The translations under genes were made by a program, and so were the position numbers. From NCBI GenBank assembly GCA_050248915.1, contig JBFWRL010000092.1:1-21789 (forward strand): a stretch of 21,789 nucleotides of DNA, written 5' to 3'. Of this stretch, positions 7,854 through 15,534 are shown piece by piece; the stretch's first letter is position 1; every line of letters starts with the position of its first letter. This DNA comes from GCA-2770975 sp050248915. Its GTDB lineage: Bacteria; Cyanobacteriota; Sericytochromatia; UBA7694. Under the pieces are notes generated by a model, which did no database searches, was not told the DNA's origin, and saw only the letters and a program-made list of their open reading frames with translations.

Positions 7854-9332
7854 ATGTTTGAATCCGCAGAAATTGGACACACGCTCTCTAAAACAGAATA
7901 CAATCAACGGGTGCCTCTTATCAGGCAAGAACTTTTGAATTTACAGCAAGAATTGCGTGAAAAAAAAACTTTTCAGGTGATTATTTTAATTGGGGGAGTT
8001 GATGGGGCCGGGAAAAGTGAAACGGTTAAGATATTAAATGAATGGATGGATCCCCGTTTTATTGAGACCCATGCGATGGGGTTGGCAACAGAAGAAGAGT
8101 CTGCACATCCACCGATGTGGCGCTTTTGGCGGGTTTTGCCCCCCAAAGGGAAAACGGGGATATTTTTTGGCTCTTGGTACACGCAACCAATTATTGATAG
8201 GGTATATGGCTTAAATGCGAAGGCTGAGTTGGATCAGGCCATGGAGCGTGTGGTTCGCTTTGAGCGTATGCTCTTTGATGAAGGTGCCTTGATTCTCAAA
8301 TTTTGGTTTCATCTCTCTAAAGAACAACAAAAAGAACGCCTCAAGCGCTTGAAAAAAGATCCCGAGACCCGCTGGCGGGTGACACAGGAAGAAGAGGCCC
8401 ATTTTAAAAATTATGATAAATTTCGCAAAATTTCTGAACGGGCCTTGCGTTTGAGCAGTACAGCAGAGGCGCCTTGGATCATTGTAGAAGGTATGGATCC
8501 GCGTTTTCGTTATGTTACAGTGGCCCAAACCCTTTTAACGACCTTAAAGCACAGAGTAGAAAATCCTGAGCGACTGCGTAATACAAATTTGCCAGTGGTC
8601 TTGCCCCCGCTGGACAATAAGTATCTTTTGCAATCGCTCGATTTTTCTCGTAAAATTAGCAAAAAAAATTACGAAGCGCGCTTGGAGAAACTTCAGCGAG
8701 ATTTGAATCTTTTGGGTCGCAGTCCGCGATTTAAACAAATTTCTGCCATTTTGGTCTTTGAAGGCTCAGACGCTGCTGGCAAAGGAGGGGCTATTCGACG
8801 CATTGCGGGAGCCTTGGACCCACGCCATTACCAGATTGTTCCGATTGCTTCACCGACCCAAGAAGAAAAGGAACAACCCTATTTGTGGCGCTTTTGGCGC
8901 CATATCCCACGCAGGGGGAATTTTACCGTTTTTGATCGCTCGTGGTATGGACGGGTTTTGGTTGAGCGGGTCGAAGGTTTTTGTGAAACCTCTGATTGGA
9001 TGCGCGCCTATTCAGAGATCAATGATTTTGAGGAGCAATTAAAACAGGGTGGGGCAGTTATTTTAAAATTTTGGTTGAGTATTACCAAAGAGGAGCAATT
9101 ATTGCGCTTTCAGGAACGAGAAAAAACACCGTATAAGCGTTTCAAAATTACAGATGAAGATTGGCGCAACCGTGAAAAATGGGAGCAATATGAAGTTGCT
9201 GTCTCTGAAATGATTGAGCGAACCAGTACTGATATTGCTCCCTGGACAGTGGTGGAAGCCAATGAAAAATATTTTGCCCGCATCAAAGTGCTTGAAACGA
9301 TCTATACCCAATTGGAAAAATCGTTAAGCTGA
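7854..9332 (+). CDS. pap: Two-domain PPK2: polyphosphate:AMP phosphotransferase, 492 aa
   Basis: A class II PPK2 with two tandem PPK2 domains, the architecture of polyphosphate:AMP phosphotransferases, which make ADP from AMP using polyphosphate. Domain 1 (about 15-240) has Walker A GGVDGAGKS at 47-55. Its Walker B region reads FFGSWYTQP, lacking the usual Asp-Arg pair. Domain 2 (about 270-490) has Walker A EGSDAAGKGG (303-312) and an intact FDRSWYGRVLVERVEGF (360-376). The C-terminal domain is therefore probably the catalytic one, as known for class II enzymes. Both domains keep the LWRFWR or MWRFWR segment and the lid region. AAGGGG-type ribosome-binding sequence precedes the ATG. The gene lies in one unit with the CHAD gene. 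Its last 9 bp overlap the 3' end of the opposing GH13 gene. Confidence 0.93.
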   Translation: MFESAEIGHTLSKTEYNQRVPLIRQELLNLQQELREKKTFQVIILIGGVDGAGKSETVKILNEWMDPRFIETHAMGLATEEESAHPPMWRFWRVLPPKGKTGIFFGSWYTQPIIDRVYGLNAKAELDQAMERVVRFERMLFDEGALILKFWFHLSKEQQKERLKRLKKDPETRWRVTQEEEAHFKNYDKFRKISERALRLSSTAEAPWIIVEGMDPRFRYVTVAQTLLTTLKHRVENPERLRNTNLPVVLPPLDNKYLLQSLDFSRKISKKNYEARLEKLQRDLNLLGRSPRFKQISAILVFEGSDAAGKGGAIRRIAGALDPRHYQIVPIASPTQEEKEQPYLWRFWRHIPRRGNFTVFDRSWYGRVLVERVEGFCETSDWMRAYSEINDFEEQLKQGGAVILKFWLSITKEEQLLRFQEREKTPYKRFKITDEDWRNREKWEQYEVAVSEMIERTSTDIAPWTVVEANEKYFARIKVLETIYTQLEKSLS

Positions 9333-10718
9333 GAGGCGCAGAATTTTTCCCCAATGTGGATAGAGGTGAATGTGGGTAGGCCATCCCTGTTTGCTTAAAC
9401 AACTTTCCTTGGGATTGAGCAAATCTTGCCAATGACCAGCATAAGGCAGATGTAATTTGATCTGGGATTCTTTGGCTGCGGCGTTGACGATAACCAGTAT
9501 CACCTCATCTGAGTGCAAGCGCAAAAAAGCAATTTGTTCGGTTTGTACCTGTAGGAGTCGGTAATATCCACGTTTTAATGCGGGGCTGTGATGATAAATG
9601 GCGATCAGCTTTTTGAGGGTCTGTGCCAAATCTTTGTGGGGGCTTCGCTGCCCCCATTCGGGATGAGGTAAATGTGGCCGTAACTCCTTGTCTGACCAGC
9701 GCTGTCGTTTGCCTTCAAGCCCCCATTCACTGCCGTAATAAATGGAAGGAACGCCTGGTAGGGTCATGAGCAAAATGTGCAAAGGATAAAGTTTTCGGGG
9801 ATCTTTTAATAGGCTGGAAATGCGGTTAACATCATGATTGTCGACAAAATTGTACAGGGGTAAGCCTTGGTATGCTCCCTTTTTTCCATATTGGCGATCA
9901 AGGGCTTGGGCCAGCAGAGCATAGTCTTTTTGATTGTGACTGGTATGTAAATGATGATAAATATCGTAATTGGTGACCGAATCCAAGGTATGGGCGTTGG
10001 CCCAGCGACTATAATCGCCCATGACCACCTCGCCCATCAGCCAAAAATCAGAAGATTGCTTTTTGCAAAAGTGATTCAGCCGCTTCATAAAGCCAAAATC
10101 AAGGCAATCAGCAGCATCTAAACGGAGCCCATCGATTTCATAGCGCTCAATCCACATTTTTATTGCCCCGAATAGGTGCTCGCGTACTGCCGGGGTGCGC
10201 AAATTGAGTTTGGCCAGGTCCAGATGCCCTTTCCAGCCTTGATAGGTAAAGGGGTCTCCTTTGCGGCTGCGTTTGCCAAAACGCAGATGGCGATACCAGC
10301 GCACATAGTCAGAATGTTGACCCTTCTGGCGAATATCTCGAAAGGCCCAAAAATCTCTGCCAGTATGATTAAATACAGCATCTAAAATGACACGAATGCC
10401 TGCGCGGTGAAAGGCTTTTACTAAGGCCGACAGGGTATCGTGGTTTCCCAGTCGCCGATCGACATGGTAATAATCAACCGTGTCATAACCGTGAGAGCTG
10501 GATTCGAAGAGCGGACCCAGACACACTGCATTAATGCCCAAAAAATGAAGGTGGGGAATCCAGTGATAGAGACTTTCTAAACGAGGCACGGCTGGGCTAT
10601 TGAAAGAATTGTGATGAGGTGCTCCACACATACCCAAGGGATAAATATGGTAAAAAATAGCGTCGTAAGCCCAATGGGCCAAATGATTTTGAGAGGACAT
10701 GGGCTTCATTATACGCAC
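9324..10718 (-). CDS. GH13 alpha-amylase-family glycoside hydrolase, 464 aa
   Basis: A cytoplasmic GH13 (beta/alpha)8 enzyme with all four classic regions. Region I is DAVFNH (113-118), region II GLRLDAADC with nucleophile Asp201, region III GEV with acid/base Glu230, and region IV NFVDNHD with transition-state Asp296. The region near MGDYSRWAN and the tolerant active site recall cyclomaltodextrinase/neopullulanase-type or other small alpha-glucan hydrolases. It lacks their N-terminal domain and has no signal peptide. A short beta C-domain follows (about 385-464). The substrate is probably maltodextrin or glycogen fragments. The longest frame begins at a GTG (10718); ATGs at 10709 and 10700 are equally possible, and none has a good Shine-Dalgarno. 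It overlaps the PPK2 gene by 9 bp tail to tail. Confidence 0.9.
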   Translation of the reverse strand: MRIMKPMSSQNHLAHWAYDAIFYHIYPLGMCGAPHHNSFNSPAVPRLESLYHWIPHLHFLGINAVCLGPLFESSSHGYDTVDYYHVDRRLGNHDTLSALVKAFHRAGIRVILDAVFNHTGRDFWAFRDIRQKGQHSDYVRWYRHLRFGKRSRKGDPFTYQGWKGHLDLAKLNLRTPAVREHLFGAIKMWIERYEIDGLRLDAADCLDFGFMKRLNHFCKKQSSDFWLMGEVVMGDYSRWANAHTLDSVTNYDIYHHLHTSHNQKDYALLAQALDRQYGKKGAYQGLPLYNFVDNHDVNRISSLLKDPRKLYPLHILLMTLPGVPSIYYGSEWGLEGKRQRWSDKELRPHLPHPEWGQRSPHKDLAQTLKKLIAIYHHSPALKRGYYRLLQVQTEQIAFLRLHSDEVILVIVNAAAKESQIKLHLPYAGHWQDLLNPKESCLSKQGWPTHIHLYPHWGKILRLSA

Positions 10719-10760
10719 ACCGAAGCAAGGTCATTTATATTTCACCCCCTTTCAAACGAA

Positions 10761-10786
10761 AAAACGACCACTTTGGTGGTCGTTTT
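10761..10786 (-). terminator. Rho-independent terminator of the receiver gene
   Basis: A perfect 11-bp stem (AAAACGACCAC pairing with GTGGTCGTTTT) closes a 4-nt loop. Read on the minus strand it ends in a T-rich run, so it should stop transcripts of the receiver gene just before the GH13 gene. The A/T ends make it potentially bidirectional. Confidence 0.85.
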
Positions 10787-10807
10787 GAGCCAGTGAATCT
10801 GATTATT

Positions 10808-11213
10808 TTACGGGCGTTTATTGGGTTTTAAACGGCTTAAAACTTGGACTTGAGAAATGAGCTTGCTGGAAAGTGCATTAAAATCCATATTTTTGGGTTT
10901 TTCCATAAAGCCCACAGCGCCGAGGTCCATGACTTCTTTGCGTTTTTCTTCAAAGGGTTCAGCAGAAGTGATAACCATAATGGGTTTTGGGTTGGAACTC
11001 ATAATTTGTTTTATGGCAGCTGGCGCATTTTGTTTGGGCATGCATGCGGTAATCCATCAAGATAATATCTGGATTTAAACTTTTGGTCTTTTCGACCGCG
11101 TCCAGGCCATCGCCGGCGATGCCGACTACTTCAATGGTTTTGTCTTTTTTTAAAACGTCAGACAGCAGCCGTTGAATAATGGTCGAATCTTCAGCGATTA
11201 ATACTTTGGTCAT
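10808..11213 (-). pseudogene. CheB-like stand-alone receiver domain, frameshifted
   Basis: Two overlapping frames together give one complete two-component receiver of about 133 aa, most like the N-terminal receiver of CheB but without the methylesterase domain. The first part has the acidic pair Glu8-Asp9 (VLIAEDS) and phospho-acceptor Asp54 (IILMDYRM). The second part, starting MPKQNAPAAIKQIM, has the switch Thr (VITSAE) and conserved Lys (GFMEKPKN). The break lies at 11038-11047, where GCATGCATGC contains a 4-bp tandem duplication. Removing one GCAT restores RMPKQN in frame. The second part has its own ATG inside the duplication, so reinitiation is possible. The start at 11213 is preferred over the longer frame at 11264 because the promoter lies between them. 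It could be a true lesion or an assembly error. Confidence 0.85.
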
Positions 11214-11262
11214 AGAATATAATATCCCTTTTTTAGAAGAAGTTTGAATCCCAATGCTTAAC

Positions 11263-11290
11263 ATTAAATAAAATTGGGTTGTTCTGTCAA
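11263..11290 (-). promoter_or_regulatory. Sigma70-type promoter for the receiver gene
   Basis: On the minus strand a perfect TTGACA (11290-11285) is followed after 16 bp by TTTAAT (11268-11263). Transcription would begin near 11256 and leave a leader of about 43 nt before the ATG at 11213. This excludes the upstream ATG at 11264 as the start. Confidence 0.7.
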
Positions 11291-11372
11291 TGGAGAGAAC
11301 GTATTTATTTTGTCATATTACCATTAACTCAGAGTCTCCCTTCTACAGGCTGTTAAGGGATTTGCCAAAAAC

Positions 11373-11401
11373 TTGACTTTGTTCTCGCACTTGATTATCA
11401 T
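11373..11401 (+). promoter_or_regulatory. Sigma70-type promoter of the hsp20 operon
   Basis: TTGACT (11373-11378), a 17-bp spacer and TATCAT (11396-11401). The predicted start of transcription is near 11408, exactly where the CIRCE operator begins, so a bound HrcA would block this promoter. Confidence 0.75.
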
Positions 11402-11407
11402 ATTTTA

Positions 11408-11434
11408 TTATCACTCACATTATTAGAGTGCTAA
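11408..11434 (+). promoter_or_regulatory. CIRCE operator (HrcA binding site)
   Basis: TTATCACTC, 9 bp, GAGTGCTAA. This matches the CIRCE consensus TTAGCACTC-N9-GAGTGCTAA with a single mismatch in the left arm and the correct spacing. CIRCE is the binding site of the heat-shock repressor HrcA. Here it should repress the two Hsp20 genes at normal temperature. The hrcA gene is not in the window. Confidence 0.88.
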
Positions 11435-11490
11435 TAAAAAGTGATAATTTATAAGGTACCAATCATTTCCTCATGGAGGCATACCCAATT

Positions 11491-11919
11491 ATGTTTTTTA
11501 CTGTTTCAAACCCATTTGAAGAAATTAATGCCATGCGCCGTGAAATGGAGGATATTTTTAAACGTTCTCAACGTGTGTTTACACATCAGGGGCGTAATTT
11601 CCCCTTGATCAATATTTACAATCAGCCGGAAGAAATTCGGGTTGTGGCTGAAGTGCCGGGGGTGGCCAAAGAAGATTTGGATATCAGTTTTAGTCATGGT
11701 GAATTAAAAATCACCGGACAGCGCAAACCCCTAAATTTGCCTGAAAAGTCACTGCAAATGCGTGCAGAAAGACAAACAGGATCGTTTGAAAAGACCCTGC
11801 GTATTCCCTTTGAGGTCAACGCGGATAAATTACATGCCGAATTACACAACGGTATTCTACAGATTGGTTTACCCAAAGCCGAATCGGCTCGTGCCCGTCA
11901 AATTGTGATTAATGCATAA
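11491..11919 (+). CDS. Small heat-shock protein (Hsp20 family), 142 aa
   Basis: An ATP-independent holdase chaperone of the alpha-crystallin/Hsp20 family. A short N-terminal arm (MFFTVSNPFEEINAM) precedes the alpha-crystallin domain. The domain shows VVAEVPGVAKEDLDI, GELKITGQ, SFEKTLRIPFEV and the closing LHNGILQIGLPK. A C-terminal I-x-I motif (IVI) allows oligomer assembly. The ATG at 11491 is chosen because GGAGG lies 11 bp upstream at 11475-11479 and the resulting N-terminus is typical of the family. The in-frame ATG at 11473 would start upstream of that Shine-Dalgarno. The gene is first in a two-gene operon behind a CIRCE operator. Confidence 0.93.
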   Translation: MFFTVSNPFEEINAMRREMEDIFKRSQRVFTHQGRNFPLINIYNQPEEIRVVAEVPGVAKEDLDISFSHGELKITGQRKPLNLPEKSLQMRAERQTGSFEKTLRIPFEVNADKLHAELHNGILQIGLPKAESARARQIVINA

Positions 11920-11947
11920 ACGAAATTAATAAGAGGAGATCCCCAAA

Positions 11948-12355
11948 ATGAGCAATTGCACTGTTTTACAGATGAATGAAAAGGAGCCTGTTCTGCAGGC
12001 CACTGCTGAAGAATTGGTCAGCCCTCAAAATGCCTATCGCCCGGACGTGGATATTTACTATCTGCCCGAAGAATATCTGTTTCAGGTCGATTTGCCTGGG
12101 ATTAAAGAAGAAGATATTCAGTTAGAAATTGATGAAAAAAACACCTTAATTTTGAAAGCGCGGAATTATCAGGAATTCTCCGGTGAAACTGTGTTTAAAC
12201 AGACTTCGATGGGGAATTATTATCGGGCTTTTAGCTTAAATGACGAGGTGGACCGCCAAGCTGTGAAGGCCCAATATCAAAATGGCGTTTTAGAGATTCA
12301 TTTGCCCAAAAGGCAAGAAGTTCAGCCCAAGCGGATTGAGATCAAAATCAACTGA
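11948..12355 (+). CDS. Second small heat-shock protein (Hsp20 family), 135 aa
   Basis: A divergent paralogue of the preceding Hsp20, 28 bp downstream in the same operon. After a variable N-terminal arm of about 30 residues the alpha-crystallin domain runs from YRPDVDIYYLPEEYLFQVDLPGIKEEDIQLEI to YQNGVLEIHLPKR. A C-terminal I-x-I (IEI) lies inside PKRIEIKIN. The N-terminal arms of the two proteins are unrelated, so they may form mixed or separate oligomers. GAGGAGA lies 9-10 nt before the ATG, a strong Shine-Dalgarno. A hairpin terminator follows. Confidence 0.92.
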   Translation: MSNCTVLQMNEKEPVLQATAEELVSPQNAYRPDVDIYYLPEEYLFQVDLPGIKEEDIQLEIDEKNTLILKARNYQEFSGETVFKQTSMGNYYRAFSLNDEVDRQAVKAQYQNGVLEIHLPKRQEVQPKRIEIKIN

Positions 12356-12363
12356 GGCAGATG

Positions 12364-12397
12364 GGTGGAAGAGAGACTTTGAGGCCTCTCTTCTACC
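12364..12397 (+). terminator. Hairpin terminator after the hsp20 pair
   Basis: A 12-bp stem (GGTGGAAGAGAG with CTCTCTTCTACC, one G-T pair) and a 10-nt loop, starting 9 bp after the second hsp20 stop. The tail (TCTCTTTGTTGT) is T-rich but not a pure U-tract. It lies just before the convergent queF end. Confidence 0.65.
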
Positions 12398-12412
12398 TCT
12401 CTTTGTTGTCGA

Positions 12413-12832
12413 TTAATGGGACTTTTTTCCCTGTTCTGCAGAGACCGTGATGGCGATGCCACCACGGGCGCTAAAATGGCCAATAACCTGAATCCAAGTT
12501 GGTTTCATGGCTTTGACCAAGTCATCGAGTATGCGGTTGGTGACTGCTTCGTGAAAGCTGCCAATATTGCGAAAGGCAAATAAATAAAGTTTGAGAGCTT
12601 TGGATTCAATGCATTTTTTGTCGGGAATGTACTTTATTTCTATCCTTGCAAAATCGGGTTGTCCTGTGATTGGGCACAGAGTGGTAAACTCAGGGCAATT
12701 TAAGACTATTTCATAATTTCTGCCCATGGCAGGGTTGGCAAACGTTTCCAGCTCTGCCGCTTCGGGAGTGGCTGGGTATTCTGTTGTTTTGCCGAGATGT
12801 TTAAATTCGGGCTTTGGATTTTTTTTACTCAT
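12413..12832 (-). CDS. queF: NADPH-dependent 7-cyano-7-deazaguanine reductase QueF
   Basis: The enzyme that reduces preQ0 to preQ1 in queuosine tRNA biosynthesis. At 139 aa it is the short unimodular type, related to the tunnelling-fold GTP cyclohydrolase I family. Key features are catalytic Cys53 and Asp60 in TTLCPITGQPDF, and the family motif ESKALKLYLFAFRN (76-89) that marks the NADPH site, where the usual ESKSLK reads ESKALK. His94-Glu95 in GSFHE complete the substrate site. Its ATG overlaps the stop of the upstream esterase gene (ATGA), so it is the last cistron of a minus-strand run that otherwise has nothing to do with tRNA modification. No other queuosine genes are in the window. Confidence 0.95.
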   Translation of the reverse strand: MSKKNPKPEFKHLGKTTEYPATPEAAELETFANPAMGRNYEIVLNCPEFTTLCPITGQPDFARIEIKYIPDKKCIESKALKLYLFAFRNIGSFHEAVTNRILDDLVKAMKPTWIQVIGHFSARGGIAITVSAEQGKKSH

Positions 12833-13941
12833 TCAACTGATTTTCCAAAAAGATATTTAAGTCCTGTGGCCATGCGGTGGCTCCAATGGGTCCAATTGTG
12901 GCCTTCATTGTATTCTTGGTAGCGAAAGGTATAACCTTGGGTTGCGAGTACATCAGCCATATGGCGATTGGCTTGAATCAATCCCTCTAAACAACCTGCG
13001 CTGAGATAAAAGCGGATGGGGCACGTGGGGAAATCTCTTAAGGTGTCCACCATGCGTTCCCGGTAAAATTGATATGAGCTGGATTGGCCAAAGACATTGC
13101 CAAAAACATGGGAATATTGAAATGCCATATAGGTGGAAACCAGTCCACCGAGCGATGAGCCAAGCAAGGTTCTGGATTCAGCACTCGGTTGCGTTTTGTA
13201 ATTGGCATCGATATAGGGAATGATTTCTTCGACCAAAAGATGACAATAACTATTGTTGAACGTATATTCACTGAACCGATGAATGGGATCGATACATACT
13301 GCAATCACAGGCTCTATGGCTTCTTCTGCAATCAAACGGTCCAAAATCCAATTTAATTTTCCGTGGCGCATATAGTCATTTCCGTCATGGGCATAAATGA
13401 CAGGGTAATTTTGGACTTTGTCTGGATCATAGTTGGGAGGCAAATAAATGTGCAGGCCTCTTGGGCCTGGAATTGCATTGCCTTGAAAACTTTCTTTGAC
13501 CACTTGACCATGCGGGATGTCGGGTGCCCAATGAGGATAAACATCTCCCTGGTAATCGGGCATTCCAAAGGCTGAGTTTTGCCCACCTATGCCATTTTCC
13601 AGCTTTGTCTGGTTCCAGGGGTCCATTGTCCACTCGCCATTGACCAGGAATTTGTATTCCAGGCGTGCGTCTCTGGGTAAAATCACGGAGAGATAGAAAA
13701 GATCTCCTGGCAAACGCTGCAAATACAGGCCACGGCTGTGCCAGCCTGTAATTTCTCCTGCAAGTTCTACCTCGCGGGTATGAGAGGTGCCTTGATAGAG
13801 AAAGGTTACCTGTGTGCCCTCAATCCAGGGCGAAATTTGCTTTTCGGCCAATTGGCGAATGCGGGTTTCTAATTGGGGGGTGGTGGGAGCAGATGCATGG
13901 GCACTACGGGACATAACGGAAATAATCGGTACATTAAACAT
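12829..13941 (-). CDS. Enterochelin-esterase-like (Fes/putative esterase) alpha/beta hydrolase, 370 aa
   Basis: A serine hydrolase with two parts. Residues 45-130 form an immunoglobulin-like or CBM48-type E-set domain (LEYKFLVNGEWTMDPWN is the typical segment). Residues 150-370 form the 'putative esterase' alpha/beta-hydrolase domain. The nucleophile is Ser263 in GSSLGG, the catalytic His is His348 in NEGHNW, and PVIYAHDGNDY forms the first strand and oxyanion region. This layout matches Fes/IroE-type esterases and many uncharacterised carbohydrate or acyl esterases. There is no siderophore gene nearby to support iron use. No clear signal peptide is seen. The ATG at 13941 has AAGG 8 nt upstream. 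It lies 53 bp after the beta-propeller lipoprotein gene and is coupled to queF. Confidence 0.87.
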   Translation of the reverse strand: MFNVPIISVMSRSAHASAPTTPQLETRIRQLAEKQISPWIEGTQVTFLYQGTSHTREVELAGEITGWHSRGLYLQRLPGDLFYLSVILPRDARLEYKFLVNGEWTMDPWNQTKLENGIGGQNSAFGMPDYQGDVYPHWAPDIPHGQVVKESFQGNAIPGPRGLHIYLPPNYDPDKVQNYPVIYAHDGNDYMRHGKLNWILDRLIAEEAIEPVIAVCIDPIHRFSEYTFNNSYCHLLVEEIIPYIDANYKTQPSAESRTLLGSSLGGLVSTYMAFQYSHVFGNVFGQSSSYQFYRERMVDTLRDFPTCPIRFYLSAGCLEGLIQANRHMADVLATQGYTFRYQEYNEGHNWTHWSHRMATGLKYLFGKSVE

Positions 13942-13994
13942 AAAACAAACCTTGTGTTAGTGGTAGATGGTTGTTTGCTTATTTTACGGGAGGT

Positions 13995-14987
13995 TTATTC
14001 TAAAGGCAGTGATCGATGCGATATAACCGTCGAGATGCTGTTGTCTCGGCGATCGAAAAGGGCGATGTCTGCTCTGTTTTCACCGAGGCGATTGGTGTAC
14101 AAGACCCGCGTATTGTCTTCTGACAGAGAGGGGTCTGTGCCTGGCGTGATCGCAAAAGATTGGGACAAAGAGAAGAAATACATGTGGATATTACTTAGGT
14201 AATTAAAGACCATCAAGGAGCGATCTTTGGACCATTCTGCGTCTGCAAAGGTCAGGGCTGATGGGTTGACATCGACGCTCTGGTGGCTTTGCGAGGCCAG
14301 ATTATAAGTGTGGTACTCCAATACCCGCTGATCCAATTCTTTGGACTGTGGCGTTTTGGTACTTAACCAGAGTATTTTGAGCCCATCGGAAGACCAAGCG
14401 GGTGCATAAATTTCGCGTTCGAGTTTGACAGGGAGGGCGGTTAAAACGCCGGTTACCACATCATAAAGCCGGATTTGACGTTGACATTGGGTGCCACCTA
14501 CCCGATCATTGGCTTCACAGGTATTGTCATAAGTACTGACAAAACGCGCCTCAGTCGGATGCCAATTGGGGTTATCACCATCACTGAGTTTGCGAAAATT
14601 TTCACCGTTTTTATCCATCAGATAGATTTCTTCAGTATCTTCGCTGGTTAAGAGGAAATTCTCTCCACTGGCATCCCAACTGACAGTTTTAAAACGGGCT
14701 GGGCGCAGTTCACGGACTTTGACCAGATCGCTGCCATCGAGCAAGGAGGAATAGAGGATATCGTGCACTTCTTGGCTATTTTCTTTGCGGGAGCGAAAAA
14801 GAAAAGCTATCCGCTGCCCATCGGGAGCCCAAGTCGGAGAATAGGCCATTCTGACCAGACCGGGTACAGGTGTACTGGCGGGTGTTGGGTTATTGCCTTG
14901 GGCTGCAACACAGCCACTGAAGAGTAAGGCTGTGCCAACAACCAGCGCTTTAGAAATTGAGTTCCAAAATGGTTGAGTAATAGCCAT
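13995..14987 (-). CDS. Beta-propeller (TolB-like PD40 repeat) lipoprotein, 330 aa
   Basis: A probable lipoprotein: hydrophobic ALVVGTALLFSGC ends in a lipobox with Cys26 as the lipidated residue. The mature part contains at least six PD40-type propeller blades. Marks include SPTWAPDGQRIAFLF, VSWDASGENFLLTS, NPNWHPTEARFVS, APAWSSDGLKILWLS, DAEWSKDRSLMVF and DPSLSEDNTRVLYTN. This resembles the C-terminal propeller of TolB, but the TolB N-terminal domain is absent. It probably binds proteins or peptidoglycan-linked partners at the periplasmic face. The start codon lies inside the upstream gene (38-bp overlap) with GGA only 2 nt away, so initiation is likely coupled. Two of the clearest upstream neighbours are also exported, suggesting an envelope complex. 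Confidence 0.82.
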   Translation of the reverse strand: MAITQPFWNSISKALVVGTALLFSGCVAAQGNNPTPASTPVPGLVRMAYSPTWAPDGQRIAFLFRSRKENSQEVHDILYSSLLDGSDLVKVRELRPARFKTVSWDASGENFLLTSEDTEEIYLMDKNGENFRKLSDGDNPNWHPTEARFVSTYDNTCEANDRVGGTQCQRQIRLYDVVTGVLTALPVKLEREIYAPAWSSDGLKILWLSTKTPQSKELDQRVLEYHTYNLASQSHQSVDVNPSALTFADAEWSKDRSLMVFNYLSNIHMYFFSLSQSFAITPGTDPSLSEDNTRVLYTNRLGENRADIALFDRRDNSISTVISHRSLPLE

Positions 14988-15534
14988 GTTCCTGCTGTTT
15001 CAAAGTAATTTCCCGAATTCGGGATTCTATCTGTTGATTAGAAAGTTCAGTCTGATAATAGGCATCGGTAGCACCCCAAGCCATATAAGCGGAAGGTGGG
15101 GCAACATTAACGATCACGGCCGCAGTGCGGGCAATGTCAGAGTCGATGCTACTCAAAAGATAACTTCCCAAGAAGCTAACAATCAAAGTGGCGGCAAATC
15201 CACCTAAAACCCACACACCTCTGTTGGTATTTCCCGCGTAGAGATGCCCTGCACCGGGTACAATTGAAAAAAGAGTAGCCACTTCAGGGCTTGCTTTGAG
15301 GCCAGCCAAACGCTGTTTTTCGGCTTCGAGGGCTTTGAGGTCCATCCCTTTTAACGGGTCAGAAATACTGGCCTGAGCCAAAGTATAGGTAATTGCTTGC
15401 ACTTGAACTGGTTCAAGCGGCTTTTCAACGGCTTGAACGGCACTCGGAAAGGCTGACAGGAACATTGCTGCTGCTGTCACTATGGAGAGCGCGGATCTGA
15501 GAAAATGCTTTTTGTTTTGCTTTAAAACTGCCAT
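14950..15534 (-). CDS. Exported membrane protein with PGAGHLY motif, 194 aa
   Basis: Not assigned to a characterised function. A signal peptide (about residues 1-35, ending AFPSAVQA) is followed by an Ala/Gln-rich linker, then a membrane part. The membrane part opens with SIVPGAGHLYAGNTNRG at about 89-105. Next come two hydrophobic stretches (VWVLGGFAATLIVSFLGSYLL and ARTAAVIVNVAPPSAYMAW) and a charged helical tail. The PGxGxxYxG element is the one seen in DUF5683 and TM2-like small membrane proteins, and a variant is present in the next protein upstream (PGTGQMY). The two are probably distant relatives and may pair. The start overlaps the upstream gene by 13 bp, and the downstream lipoprotein gene overlaps its end by 38 bp. 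Confidence 0.7.
   Translation of the reverse strand: MAVLKQNKKHFLRSALSIVTAAAMFLSAFPSAVQAVEKPLEPVQVQAITYTLAQASISDPLKGMDLKALEAEKQRLAGLKASPEVATLFSIVPGAGHLYAGNTNRGVWVLGGFAATLIVSFLGSYLLSSIDSDIARTAAVIVNVAPPSAYMAWGATDAYYQTELSNQQIESRIREITLKQQEHGYYSTILELNF

Noticed and set aside
10709..10714. TATAAT on the minus strand at the GH13 start
   Set aside because: No -35 hexamer at a fitting distance and it lies within the possible coding start; likely chance.
11214..11264. N-terminal extension of the receiver from the ATG at 11264
   Set aside because: The -10 of the TTGACA/TTTAAT promoter overlaps this ATG, so it lies upstream of the transcription start; the receiver begins naturally at MTKVLIAEDS.
11473..11490. 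Upstream ATG for the first Hsp20
   Set aside because: The GGAGG Shine-Dalgarno overlaps these codons and fits the ATG at 11491, which also gives the typical Hsp20 N-terminus.
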